A DNA stretch of 64,000 nt, from assembly GCA_026706935.1 (NCBI GenBank), contig JAPOXV010000026.1:153721-217720 (forward strand). The letters are read 5' to 3'. The notes beneath the pieces were generated by a model. It had not been told where the DNA came from and made no database searches. It was given only the letters and a program-made list of their open reading frames with translations. A program made the translations under genes and the position numbers. The stretch comes from Gammaproteobacteria bacterium (lineage in GTDB: Bacteria > Pseudomonadota > Gammaproteobacteria > Pseudomonadales > Azotimanducaceae). Below are positions 43,768-52,397 of this stretch, one piece after another (position 1 is the first letter of the stretch; every line of letters starts with the position of its first letter).

Positions 43768-44504
43768 CACGCCTTGCCTTCTATCAAACCGACAATACGT
43801 TTAAGCCATGACGCGGCTACTCGGTTACCTGTGATATCAGCCACGAACTCTTGACCAGGAGACGTGGTATGAAGCACGCCGTCCGAAAGCCATCGTTTTG
43901 GGTTCTGGTGATAGCTCAAGCCAGTCTCGCGAAGCCAAGAAGGTATCCGCCAATGACTCACCGGACCGTTAGGCATCGTGAGTCGTAGTCTTGGCGAATC
44001 TGTCTGCGCAATTCGACCTGAACCGACATAAATGGTGTTGTTCTCGTTCCATTCACCGATCGTGTGAGGATGGCGAATTGAGAAGTCCCTTGGCTGGTGA
44101 ACTTTTGTAGGCGCTGAACCTAGCTGCAGAACCTCTTCGATCTCTAGATAGCCGAAGATCCGATGGTGCCGATCCGCACCATCGAAATTCGAGAACAACC
44201 CATAGAACAGGAACACGTCTCCCTTTTTTACGCCGTTGTTCAAAAGGTGAGTCTGCGAAGCACCCGTCTGACCAAAAGCACAGCGACCGCCCTCAAACAT
44301 TGGATCGCAATGACATAGTGAGCTCCCAGTTAGTTTGCCTCTCGTCATTTCCTTGACGAGAGAGGCTAAACCAAGATTCTCGTACGTTGTTTTAGACCGA
44401 TCACGTGCAGGAATTGGCAGACTTATCGGGCAACCATCGACGATCGGCGAAGCGGCGCCACCCGCCGCGCTGTCGAAACCTTTTCGACTGAACACTACCT
44501 TCAT
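43767..44504 (-). CDS. nucleotide modification associated domain 3 (Nmad3)-like protein
   Basis: 245 residues. The N-terminus MKVVFSRKGFDSAAGGAASPIVDG...SLPIP, followed by TYENLGL, is the distinctive pattern of Nmad3. That domain is known from context analyses to associate with systems that modify DNA bases; its biochemistry is not established. CHCDPMFEGGRCAFGQTGASQTHLLNNGV, a LFYGLF strand, HRIFGYLEIEEVL and YHQNPKRWL also fit. No methylase, kinase or glycosyltransferase for bases lies beside it. Its stop couples to a 55-residue ORF. It reads toward the toxin-antitoxin operon but is probably a separate unit. Confidence 0.75.
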   Translation of the reverse strand: MKVVFSRKGFDSAAGGAASPIVDGCPISLPIPARDRSKTTYENLGLASLVKEMTRGKLTGSSLCHCDPMFEGGRCAFGQTGASQTHLLNNGVKKGDVFLFYGLFSNFDGADRHHRIFGYLEIEEVLQLGSAPTKVHQPRDFSIRHPHTIGEWNENNTIYVGSGRIAQTDSPRLRLTMPNGPVSHWRIPSWLRETGLSYHQNPKRWLSDGVLHTTSPGQEFVADITGNRVAASWLKRIVGLIEGKA

Positions 44505-44589
44505 TAGCAGCGATCATACCTTCTAACGCGGGCATGGAGTGGGTCGATCAGACGAGAAAAACGCCCTCATGAAAACCAAGGAGTAGGTG

Positions 44590-45798
44590 TCAGCGCGGAA
44601 CCGGACTAATTCTTGTGGTCTGAAGAGAAGTGATGAACACGCTCGTCAAACCCAAACTCAAGAATGCAAGCATGGGAAACGTTGCGTCGATCCAATCTAA
44701 CTTAGGAAACTCTGCCGTGGTTACGAGCACACCATTGAAATAGATCGCAACCAGCAGTCCTAAGCTCAATCCTATTGCTAGCACAATGGCGATTTCTACT
44801 AGGAAGTACCGGACTATGCCCCAGCGCGTGGCACCAAGTACTCTTCTTATGCTGATTTGTCGAATGCGACGTTTGACATTGAAGTTCTCGACGCCCACGA
44901 TACTCAGCATGGTCGTTATCGCCAGTAACACCGTCGTCACAGAGAATATCCAAACAATCGCTACGTTACCGTTTGTTGAACGTCGATAGGTATCCTCAAG
45001 GGTCTGGATGTTCGATACGATTCGATTTGGATTGAGATCTATGAGTTCCTGCTCAAGTTCGGGCAGTAGAGAATCTCTAAACCCTTCCTGCGCTCTCACG
45101 ATTAGGTTGTAACGTGCCCACGCAAGCTTCTGCGAGACCATAAAAGAATCGTGTAAGTTGCTGTTGTTTGCGGCCGGTTGAGGAAGGTACCTCAGTATGC
45201 CGACCACTGACGCACCAATGTCGCCATCGAAGTGAACGAAACTACCGACGACCTCTTCCATAGGCACATCGGGGAAGAGTTTTGACGCCAGGGATTCGGT
45301 AATGATCATCGCCGGTGGTCGTGCGTGATTGGGACCATCTCGCCAGACGATCTCCTCAGGCAAGAAATTTCTTCCATAGAGCAGTTCTAACCGAAGCGTA
45401 TCGATCGCTTGGTCGTCGACCATATAACGTGCCGCATTGATCTCGATCGCGTCAGATTCTGTTGAATTTCTTAACGTCGTGTACCAACCGCTATTGCTCA
45501 GTGGCACTGCATTCGATTGGATCGCGTTCGCAATTTTGGGGTGACTTCTCAGGTACCTGAGATCACTATCAGAATCAACGCCGACGACAAATTGACTACT
45601 AAAGCCGTAAACGGTGATATGCAGCAAGTTGTCTTCATCGATGCCGGTTTCGGCGTTCAGCTGACCGCCCACAAATCGAGAGGCACTAAGTGCATTTACT
45701 GCGACCGCGACGGAAAGTAACACCTGAAACATGATCAACGCAAATCCGAGCCAGCTCGTCTTCATGGCTTTCAACGTCGGCATCAGCTCAAAGTTCAT
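44590..45798 (-). CDS. MacB-type ABC transporter permease (second)
   Basis: 402 residues. It has one N-terminal membrane segment (LGFALIMFQVLLSVAVAVNAL) and a ~220-residue periplasmic MacB_PCD-like domain. Three C-terminal membrane segments of the FtsX type follow, with the coupling phrase RRVLGATRWGIVRYFL. Such permeases work by mechanotransmission rather than forming a classic channel. The ATG overlaps the stop of the preceding permease gene (ATGA). Two unequal permeases of this kind usually form a heterodimer with the shared ATPase encoded upstream. Confidence 0.87.
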   Translation of the reverse strand: MNFELMPTLKAMKTSWLGFALIMFQVLLSVAVAVNALSASRFVGGQLNAETGIDEDNLLHITVYGFSSQFVVGVDSDSDLRYLRSHPKIANAIQSNAVPLSNSGWYTTLRNSTESDAIEINAARYMVDDQAIDTLRLELLYGRNFLPEEIVWRDGPNHARPPAMIITESLASKLFPDVPMEEVVGSFVHFDGDIGASVVGILRYLPQPAANNSNLHDSFMVSQKLAWARYNLIVRAQEGFRDSLLPELEQELIDLNPNRIVSNIQTLEDTYRRSTNGNVAIVWIFSVTTVLLAITTMLSIVGVENFNVKRRIRQISIRRVLGATRWGIVRYFLVEIAIVLAIGLSLGLLVAIYFNGVLVTTAEFPKLDWIDATFPMLAFLSLGLTSVFITSLQTTRISPVPR

Positions 45799-47117
45799 GC
45801 GCTGGCTCGCAGTTGACTCGCTACAGCGATGTAACTTGCTCGAAACATGGGATACAGAGCGACGATCAACGTACTGACGATCGCGATCGCGACGCCCATT
45901 AATATCAAAGGTGTATCTAGTCGAAAGAACTGTTCAATGTTCTCCTCATCTCTAAGCAAATAAGTCATCGCCTCTAGACCAACTAGCGTGAATAGAAGCC
46001 CTAAAACACTACCTAGAACGCCTATGACAAACGCCTCAACGCCAATTTGAAAAAAGGCGGCGGTCCTACTCGCACCTAACGCGCGCCGAATCCCAATCTC
46101 GCGTGCATTACTCAGCAACTTAGCCATCAGCAACGACAAGGTGTTGCACTGGCAGACGAGTAGAAACATAAATGAGGAGGCGAGCAGCGCGAAAACGATA
46201 GGAGGGACTGCTTCGCGGAATACCAGCCAGTCCGTGAGAGGAAAGAGTCGGCTTCGATTAGGTCGTTCAAATCTCCCAAGTAGCTTCTGTTCTTCTATGT
46301 AGCCGGTAAGAAAGCTGCTGTAGCGATCGTACGCCTCCGTAGTGCGAAGCTCAACCCAAGATTGAATCCACACACACTCTGAATTCAAAAAGTCGCTGTA
46401 TTCGTTCGTAGGTACGGGCTTCCAACAGTTCGTATTACCCCTTCTCGGCAGGTTCATTTCGACTGCCTTCGTGAAGGGGACGAAGATTTCCGCAGGTGGA
46501 TCAAATGGACCCGTGTTTAGGTCGTAAGCCTTTGGCAACATGGTCCAGTCCTGCAAGACGCCGACGATTTGAAAACTAACCGCTGAGACCTCAATCGACC
46601 TTCCTAATGAGTCCGTACCACCAAAGAGCTTCTCGTTGAGCGATTTTGAGATCACCACGACCGGAAGAGCGCTTTCATCGGCGGATCGATCCCACGAGGC
46701 ACCGTATTCAAAAGGCACATCAAATAGGTCAAAGAACCGGTAGGTCGTAGCTCGAACGGGCGCCTCCATAGGTTTCAACGTTGTCGAATCAGGATTTACT
46801 ACGCCGGTTGCGCCATACATGACGGCCTGTTTTGCATCAGGCTGTTCGGCAATCAGATTAGTCGCGTCGATGTACGTGATTTGGCGTGGTATTGATTGGT
46901 CGGAGTCATCGACCGTGTCGGGATTACCGGCATCAAGCAGTATCCTGTAAAGCACGTCTGATTTTTGAGGTATCGGATCGTTCGACATGTAGTAGTAAAT
47001 CGTCATGATCGTCATGAAAAGACCAATACCCATGGACGTCGTCAAGACCATCAGGCTCGTTAATGTCCGGTTTCGTCTAAGGCTGTGTAGACTAATTCGG
47101 AGATAGTAGAGAAACAC
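45795..47117 (-). CDS. MacB-type ABC transporter permease (first)
   Basis: 440 residues, same architecture as its neighbour. A membrane segment near the N-terminus (SLMVLTTSMGIGLFMTIMTIYYYM) precedes a large periplasmic domain and three C-terminal segments. The coupling helix reads AREIGIRRALGASRTAAFFQIGVEA. The GTG start is two bases after the ATPase gene stop. It is part of the export operon running from 49316 down to 44590. The presumed task is export of a peptide, lipid or small toxic compound across the envelope, or signalling to an adaptor; the substrate is unknown. Confidence 0.87.
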   Translation of the reverse strand: MFLYYLRISLHSLRRNRTLTSLMVLTTSMGIGLFMTIMTIYYYMSNDPIPQKSDVLYRILLDAGNPDTVDDSDQSIPRQITYIDATNLIAEQPDAKQAVMYGATGVVNPDSTTLKPMEAPVRATTYRFFDLFDVPFEYGASWDRSADESALPVVVISKSLNEKLFGGTDSLGRSIEVSAVSFQIVGVLQDWTMLPKAYDLNTGPFDPPAEIFVPFTKAVEMNLPRRGNTNCWKPVPTNEYSDFLNSECVWIQSWVELRTTEAYDRYSSFLTGYIEEQKLLGRFERPNRSRLFPLTDWLVFREAVPPIVFALLASSFMFLLVCQCNTLSLLMAKLLSNAREIGIRRALGASRTAAFFQIGVEAFVIGVLGSVLGLLFTLVGLEAMTYLLRDEENIEQFFRLDTPLILMGVAIAIVSTLIVALYPMFRASYIAVASQLRASA

Positions 47118-47119
47118 AG

Positions 47120-47809
47120 CTAGTCGGCGAATTGCGTGACTTCTGCGCTCGGATCAATCATGCCGTCCTTGATAAATACCTGTCTTTCGGCTCGATTTGC
47201 GAGCGTGGGGTCATGGGTCACCATGACGACGGTTGAGCCTTCTTGATGCAGGTCTAGTAGCAGTTGCATGACGCTATCCGCCATGGCAGAATCTAGATTG
47301 CCTGTCGGTTCATCCGCGAGTAGTAAATTCGGGTCACCCGCCAATGCTCGAGCAATCGCAACCCGTTGCTGCTGACCGCCGGATAGTTGAGATGGGTGAT
47401 GCTTAAGGCGACCAATCAGACCAACTTTGGACGCGACTTCCTCAATTCGTCTTCGTCGCTCACTTTTACCGAGACCACGATAGCGAAGTGGCACGTCTAT
47501 GTTGTCAAATACGTTCAGCTCTGGGATCAGATTGAAGGCTTGAAAAACGAAGCCGATTTTTTCGTTTCGAAATCTCGAGCGTTCGCGGTCTTTCATGCTC
47601 GAAACATCCGTACCTTCGAATAAATAAGTTCCGGCATCTACGTTTTCGAGCAATCCGGCAATATTCATGAACGTTGACTTGCCAGAGCCCGACGGCCCTA
47701 CGAGCGCTACGAACTCTTTGGCTTGAATGTCTAGATCTAAATCCTTCAGCGCGGTCGTCTCTACCGTGTCCGTCCTAAAGGTCTTATTCACACCGCGCAT
47801 CGAAATCAT
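47120..47809 (-). CDS. LolD/MacB-type ABC transporter ATPase
   Basis: 229 residues with every ATPase motif. Walker A is GPSGSGKST, the Q-loop FVFQAFNLIPELNV, the signature LSGGQQQRVAIARAL, Walker B LLLADEPTGNLDS, and the H-loop VVMVTHDP. The family powers MacAB-like exporters and lipoprotein release. It lies directly upstream of the two permease genes. A 232-base gap without a recognisable gene or hairpin separates it from the adaptor gene fragment, so it may have its own promoter. Confidence 0.92.
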   Translation of the reverse strand: MISMRGVNKTFRTDTVETTALKDLDLDIQAKEFVALVGPSGSGKSTFMNIAGLLENVDAGTYLFEGTDVSSMKDRERSRFRNEKIGFVFQAFNLIPELNVFDNIDVPLRYRGLGKSERRRRIEEVASKVGLIGRLKHHPSQLSGGQQQRVAIARALAGDPNLLLADEPTGNLDSAMADSVMQLLLDLHQEGSTVVMVTHDPTLANRAERQVFIKDGMIDPSAEVTQFAD

Positions 47810-48041
47810 GCAAAGTTCCTAACTTGACAGCTTCCTATTGACCGATCGCCCCTCAATCCAAGGAGACTGGTCATACCTTGAGGTTGGCGTTTTAAACCAC
47901 TTTTCTATATGGTGCAATCGACGTGCCAAATTACGAGTCATCATAAACACTTTAAAATCAATGAGTTAAATGGGGAGTAGGTGTATCGAGTGCATCAAAT
48001 TGGCGTATTTGACTAATCGATAGTGAAATCGCTCCTGGTAT

Positions 48042-49316
48042 TTACTGCGTTATGAGGACGGATGCGTAGTCTTGAAACGACTCAGTATTCGAAAGAATGA
48101 TCCTGTCTCCCGCTGACAGACCTTGGGTAATCTCAATCGAGCTGGAACCTTGTGCACCCGTTTGAATCGAAGTTCGTCTGGCAATACTCTCGTCATCAAT
48201 GACGTAAGCAATACGACCACCTCCCGAACTTAAGAATTGCCCCCGAGGTACGACAAGTACATCCGGTATCTCACGCAAAACGATACGGCCATTTACTCGT
48301 TGATTTCGACGTAAGTCCATCGGTGGCTCGCCTTCAAATTTCATGCGAACCAGTACCTGGTTGTCCAAAATCTCCGGCGATATCGATGTAACCGTAGCCC
48401 CATGATTACTTCCGTCGATGGTTACTTCCGCACGCATACCAATCTCGATGTCGTCCGCGTAGCTTTGCGGCACCTGCGCGTCCAGTTCAAAGAGTGAAAC
48501 ATCGACGATGGTCATTAATTTTTGACCCTACATGATGTTGGTGCGCTGATCCACATCGATGTTACCCACGATCCCCGCAACCGGCGAACGGATTAACAAC
48601 TCTTCGGCTTGTCTTTCAAGATTTTCGACCATTAGCCCTTGCCGCTCAAGCGACAAGCGCTTGGTTCTCAATTCAAAATCCATCCGTTCCTGGTCTAGCG
48701 CTAGAAACGACTTGGCGTGATCGAACGTAAACTGTGCTGACGTGAGTTCGTCGTTGGCTGTTTCCAGGTCGATATCTGAAATCGCGTCGCTGCTATGTGC
48801 GATCGCTGCTCGCCTCGCTTCCCGTTTCGCCGCTGTCAGTTGTACGGTCGCAACATCAAGCGCACGTTGATTTTCGAGTGTCTGTTGCTTATTCAGTATT
48901 TCCTCCCGTTCCACTTCTATGGCTAACCGAGAGTAGTTGGATTTTTCCTGATCAAGGAGATTGTGTATTTCTGGATTGGCAAGCTGGGCAACGACTTGCT
49001 GCGGTCCAACTCTATCACCAACCTTGACATCCAGCTGAATATTGCCGGCATGTTCGGAGTAAAGCGTCGGACTATCCCCAGCGACGACGACGGCTTGAAC
49101 GGAAACATCGTGTACCAAGTCTTGTCGCGTGACCGTACCAATGCGTACGCGTTCGGCAGAAACGCTTAAATCTGCCTGAAACCAACGAGACATCATCGGT
49201 AGCGTGAATAGCGCTATAGCGATAACGACTAAAGCGACGCCGCCAACGATAAGCCATTTTCGATAGGCAGGCACAGGCTGAATGACTTTGTCCTGCGCGT
49301 CCGTCCCTTCAATCAT
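48042..49316 (-). pseudogene. HlyD/MacA-type membrane-fusion adaptor interrupted by one in-frame TAG
   Basis: Two open stretches, 49316-48528 (262 codons) and 48515-48042 (157 codons), lie in the same frame. They are separated only by TAG (48530-48528) and four sense codons (Gly-Gln-Lys-Leu). Read through, they give one normal ~425-residue adaptor. It has an N-terminal membrane anchor (KWLIVGGVALVVIAIALF), a first lipoyl half (VKVGDRVGPQQVVAQLANPE) and a ~110-residue coiled coil. The second lipoyl half follows (LLIRSPVAGIVGNIDVDQRTNIM), then the beta-barrel domain, including the VVPRGQFL and GLSAGDRII phrases. Everything on both sides is intact, so the stop is recent, a sequencing error, or suppressed. 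The export operon follows. Confidence 0.8.
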
Positions 49317-49651
49317 GGTCTGGCTATATTGACTGAATCATGTACGTAGTTGGACTAAAAGGCCACTTTGTGGTTCACAGGGGATGAGTTGGACAAGTCT
49401 AAGGTCGAAGCAACCGTCATGGCGTCACGTAGTAAATAAACACACACTGAGCTTACGTATTTGGGCTTGAGCAAGGCGTGAGGTACGGGTCGATGTCAGA
49501 CCTATGCCTTAGCGCCGATTGGCTTCGCTCACGAGATTCGAAGCAAATTCACAGAATTGATTGGTACGCGTCGAATAGGTTCGGAATCGCCAAAGAAGAA
49601 CAAAGCAACCGGTTGCTACGCACCAAGTTTTTTCTAGAATTCGCGCCATTC
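49317..49651. other. non-coding region upstream of the DUF5916-type gene
   Basis: Together with the hairpin that follows, this is the 452-base gap between the divergent adaptor (minus) and outer-membrane protein (plus) genes. I see no convincing ORF, tRNA or repeat. It should hold promoters for both directions. A plus-strand transcript begun here would meet the terminator-like hairpin at 49652-49688. Confidence 0.35.
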
Positions 49652-49688
49652 GCACCGAGTTACTTTCGATTATCGGTGCCTTTTTCTT
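49652..49688 (+). terminator. terminator-like hairpin in the leader of the DUF5916-type gene
   Basis: GCACCGA (49652-49658) and TCGGTGC (49673-49679) pair perfectly over 7 bp with a 14-base loop. They are followed by CTTTTTCTT. The orientation is plus strand, but no plus-strand gene precedes it. It would therefore end either a small RNA or the leader of the gene starting at 49769, making an attenuator possible. Confidence 0.5.
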
Positions 49689-49768
49689 CTGTGGGAGGGT
49701 CTTTTCAATGAGATTCGTATTCAATCGACCGAATCATCTCTCATACCGCACAGAAGGAAAAACCTTCC

Positions 49769-52054
49769 ATGTTAGCTACTCTCGCTGGCACAACTACACC
49801 CTATCTAAACGCTAAGCCCAAACGTCGGCGCTCATCGTGCACGACGAATCTGTCGCGTAATACCTACGCACAAAAAATCCTACGCTCATTTGGTTGGTCT
49901 CGCCCACACGTTCCAAAACTCAATTCCCTCTCTATATCTGTACTCGCGAAGTGTGCGATTCCCATAGCACTCTTGATCGCTACCGTTACGTGGGGTCAAG
50001 AAACACCACGTCCTAGCGCTACCGCAACACAATTGACGACCCTGCCGACATTAGACGGCGACGTCAGAGATGATCAAGCATGGCAGTCGGTTACACCTAT
50101 CACGGACTTCACGCAATGGCAGCCCACTAATGGGGCACCTGCTACGCGCAAGACCGAGGTGTACTTCGCCTATTCCGAAGAGTTTGTGCACATCGGCGTC
50201 ATCTGTCATGAACCGAGCCAAGACGACATCATCCTTTCAAGCGATGGGTTCCAGTCTGACTCCTTCACGATGGCGATTGATACGTTTCTCAATGGTCAAA
50301 CCGGTTTCATGTTCGGCACCAACCCCATCGGTGTCGAGTACGACGCAAGTCTCGATAACGAATACGCCGACTGGAACTGGTCGACCACGTGGAAAGTACG
50401 TTCGAAGTACATCGACGAAGGATGGAGTGCGGAGTTTGAAATCCCATTCACGTCCCTCCGCTACGGTTCTGACGAGATGCAGACATGGGGTGTGAATTTC
50501 GCACGAATCAGCCGAAAAATCAACGAACAGTCTCATTGGGCACCACTGCCCATACAGTTCACCACCTACCGTCTGTCACTGGCCGGACAAATCAGTGGAA
50601 TCAAGGTTCCCGGGTACCGCCAAAACCTCACGATCACACCGTACGTGCTCGGTGGCGTCGTCGAATCAGGTGGTTCGAACGATGCAGCCACCGATCGAGA
50701 GAACGATTTTGGATTCGATCTGAAATATTCCGTCACGCAAAGTCTCACCCTCGACGCAACTTACAACACAGACTTCGCTCAAGTAGAGCTGGACAAACTT
50801 CAGGTGAACCTCGGCCGATTCAACCTGTTCTTCCCCGAAACACGTCCATTCTTCCTCGAGAACGCGGGTCTGTTCCAAGTTGGGTTCGGAGGCGTGCAAC
50901 TCTTCCATAGCCGCAACATCGGAATCGAACCCGGTGGATTGAAGCTTCCACTAACAGGCGGTGCTCGTGTTACTGGGAAAGTTGGTGCGTCAAACAACGT
51001 AGGGTTGCTCTTTGTACGAGCGGAGAGCGGCGAATACCTTCCTCAGAACGATTTCTTCGTCGGTCGATTCAATCGTGAGATGAAGAATCGCTCGTCGCTT
51101 GGGGTAATCCTCGTCAATCGAGAAGGAGGCGACACCGAAAACCAGACCTTAGGCGTAGACGGCAAGTGGGGTATCGGGGAGCGTACGGACTTTCAAGGAT
51201 ATGTCGGCAAAACGAATACACCTGGTATCTCCGAAGATGACCACTCTTTCGGATTTGGCTCCAACTACCGATCATCGGTTTGGAATCTCAATTTCGGACT
51301 AGCTGAAGTGGGTAGCGGCTTTAACCCGGAAGTCGGATTTATCCCGCGTGTTGGTTACCGCGCCTTGAGTGGGGGTGTCAACCATACGACCTCGTTTCCC
51401 GAGAAAGGCGGTCTCAAAGAGTGGAACCAGATTCTGTTTTACGACTCGTTCTGGGATTTCGATGGCTACCAGGAAAGTGGCTACGGACATTTGGAGACGT
51501 GGTGGCTGTGGGAAAACGGCGCGGATTTTTGGCCGGTGATTAACCTAGTGTCTGAGGGTGTTAAAGAAGACTTCGACATCGTCGGTGTCACGATTCCAGC
51601 AGGCGACTACGACAACCTACAGTTTTCGATCAACACCACGACGCCCTCTACAAAAGCTCTGCGCGCGACGCTAAGTCTCCTGCAAGGCGGGTTCTACAAC
51701 GGAGATATTTTCAACGCGGGGCTGTTCCTAGCCTACCGTGTTGAAAACAAATGGGATATTTTCGCTTCGTACAACCACAACAACATCGATCTTCCCACTA
51801 AAGATTCTGCTTTTACCGCTGATCTGGCTCGGCTAGGAGTCACGTACACGTTTTCGGCGAAAGCGCGACTAAGTGCGTTGATTCAACACAACCTCGCGGA
51901 GGATATCCTCTCAACCAATGTTCGATTCTCCTGGCTACGCACCGCGAATACGGGGTTCTATCTCGTCTACAGTGAATTTGACGAACGTCGCGGGATCGGT
52001 GCGAATCGAAAGCAATTGGTGCTTAAGTACACGCACTTATTTGATGTACTATAG
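49769..52054 (+). CDS. outer-membrane protein with CBM9-like domain and DUF5916-type barrel
   Basis: 761 residues. After an unusually long, basic N-terminus comes a hydrophobic signal (LAKCAIPIALLIATVTWGQE), so the true start may be internal, although AGAAGGA upstream supports 49769. Residues ~85-270 resemble family 9 carbohydrate-binding modules (LDGDVRDDQAWQSVTPITDF, VYFAYSEEFVHIGVICHEP). The C-terminal ~480 residues are beta-rich and fit the DUF5916 barrel (LDATYNTDFAQVELDKLQVNLGRFNLFFPETRPFFLENAGLF is highly typical). This family is common in marine bacteria and often lies near TonB systems; its ligand is unknown. The C-terminus YTHLFDVL is outer-membrane-like. Confidence 0.85.
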   Translation: MLATLAGTTTPYLNAKPKRRRSSCTTNLSRNTYAQKILRSFGWSRPHVPKLNSLSISVLAKCAIPIALLIATVTWGQETPRPSATATQLTTLPTLDGDVRDDQAWQSVTPITDFTQWQPTNGAPATRKTEVYFAYSEEFVHIGVICHEPSQDDIILSSDGFQSDSFTMAIDTFLNGQTGFMFGTNPIGVEYDASLDNEYADWNWSTTWKVRSKYIDEGWSAEFEIPFTSLRYGSDEMQTWGVNFARISRKINEQSHWAPLPIQFTTYRLSLAGQISGIKVPGYRQNLTITPYVLGGVVESGGSNDAATDRENDFGFDLKYSVTQSLTLDATYNTDFAQVELDKLQVNLGRFNLFFPETRPFFLENAGLFQVGFGGVQLFHSRNIGIEPGGLKLPLTGGARVTGKVGASNNVGLLFVRAESGEYLPQNDFFVGRFNREMKNRSSLGVILVNREGGDTENQTLGVDGKWGIGERTDFQGYVGKTNTPGISEDDHSFGFGSNYRSSVWNLNFGLAEVGSGFNPEVGFIPRVGYRALSGGVNHTTSFPEKGGLKEWNQILFYDSFWDFDGYQESGYGHLETWWLWENGADFWPVINLVSEGVKEDFDIVGVTIPAGDYDNLQFSINTTTPSTKALRATLSLLQGGFYNGDIFNAGLFLAYRVENKWDIFASYNHNNIDLPTKDSAFTADLARLGVTYTFSAKARLSALIQHNLAEDILSTNVRFSWLRTANTGFYLVYSEFDERRGIGANRKQLVLKYTHLFDVL

Positions 52055-52168
52055 GTGACGAGATTGAAATAGAGCGCAATTGACCAAAACTGCGGCTCTT
52101 AGGGTTCGGTAGGATTCGTCTACTACACGTTTACGAAATCTACCGGACCTGATTCCTGGATCTTGACA

Positions 52169-52397
52169 TTACAGTCGAATCTCGCAATTCACGTCGTGCA
52201 TATCAAATAGATCTCGCAGATCGTCAATCGTGATACCAAGCAATCTCGCTGTCAGTCGCATCGAAATATCGCCGATGTCGATCAATCGACCTTGCTTTTG
52301 CTAGAAGGTCTTCGATAACTCGAAAGCTAATTCTTCGTCGGGTCTTCCGATTTCAATGTTCTGCTGAGCTCGTGCTAATAAAGTGTCTCTTACCCTA
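52169..52397 (-). pseudogene. possible relic of a small gene with an internal stop
   Basis: In one minus-strand frame the gap translates to protein-like sequence, broken by one TAG. Before the stop: ARAQQNIEIGRPDEELAFEL. After it: GRLIDIGDISMRLTARLLGI, continuing to a TAA at 52169-52171. Charge and hydrophobic patterns look like a real alpha-helical protein, but I do not recognise the family. The other part of this 343-base gap (52055-52168) shows nothing. Confidence 0.3.

Noticed and set aside
43562-43804. Plus-strand frame with a VPDHVHL phrase resembling the HUH motif of IS200/RAYT transposases
   Set aside because: The surrounding residues do not follow the transposase pattern. The region is better explained by the minus-strand 55-residue frame coupled to the Nmad3 gene.
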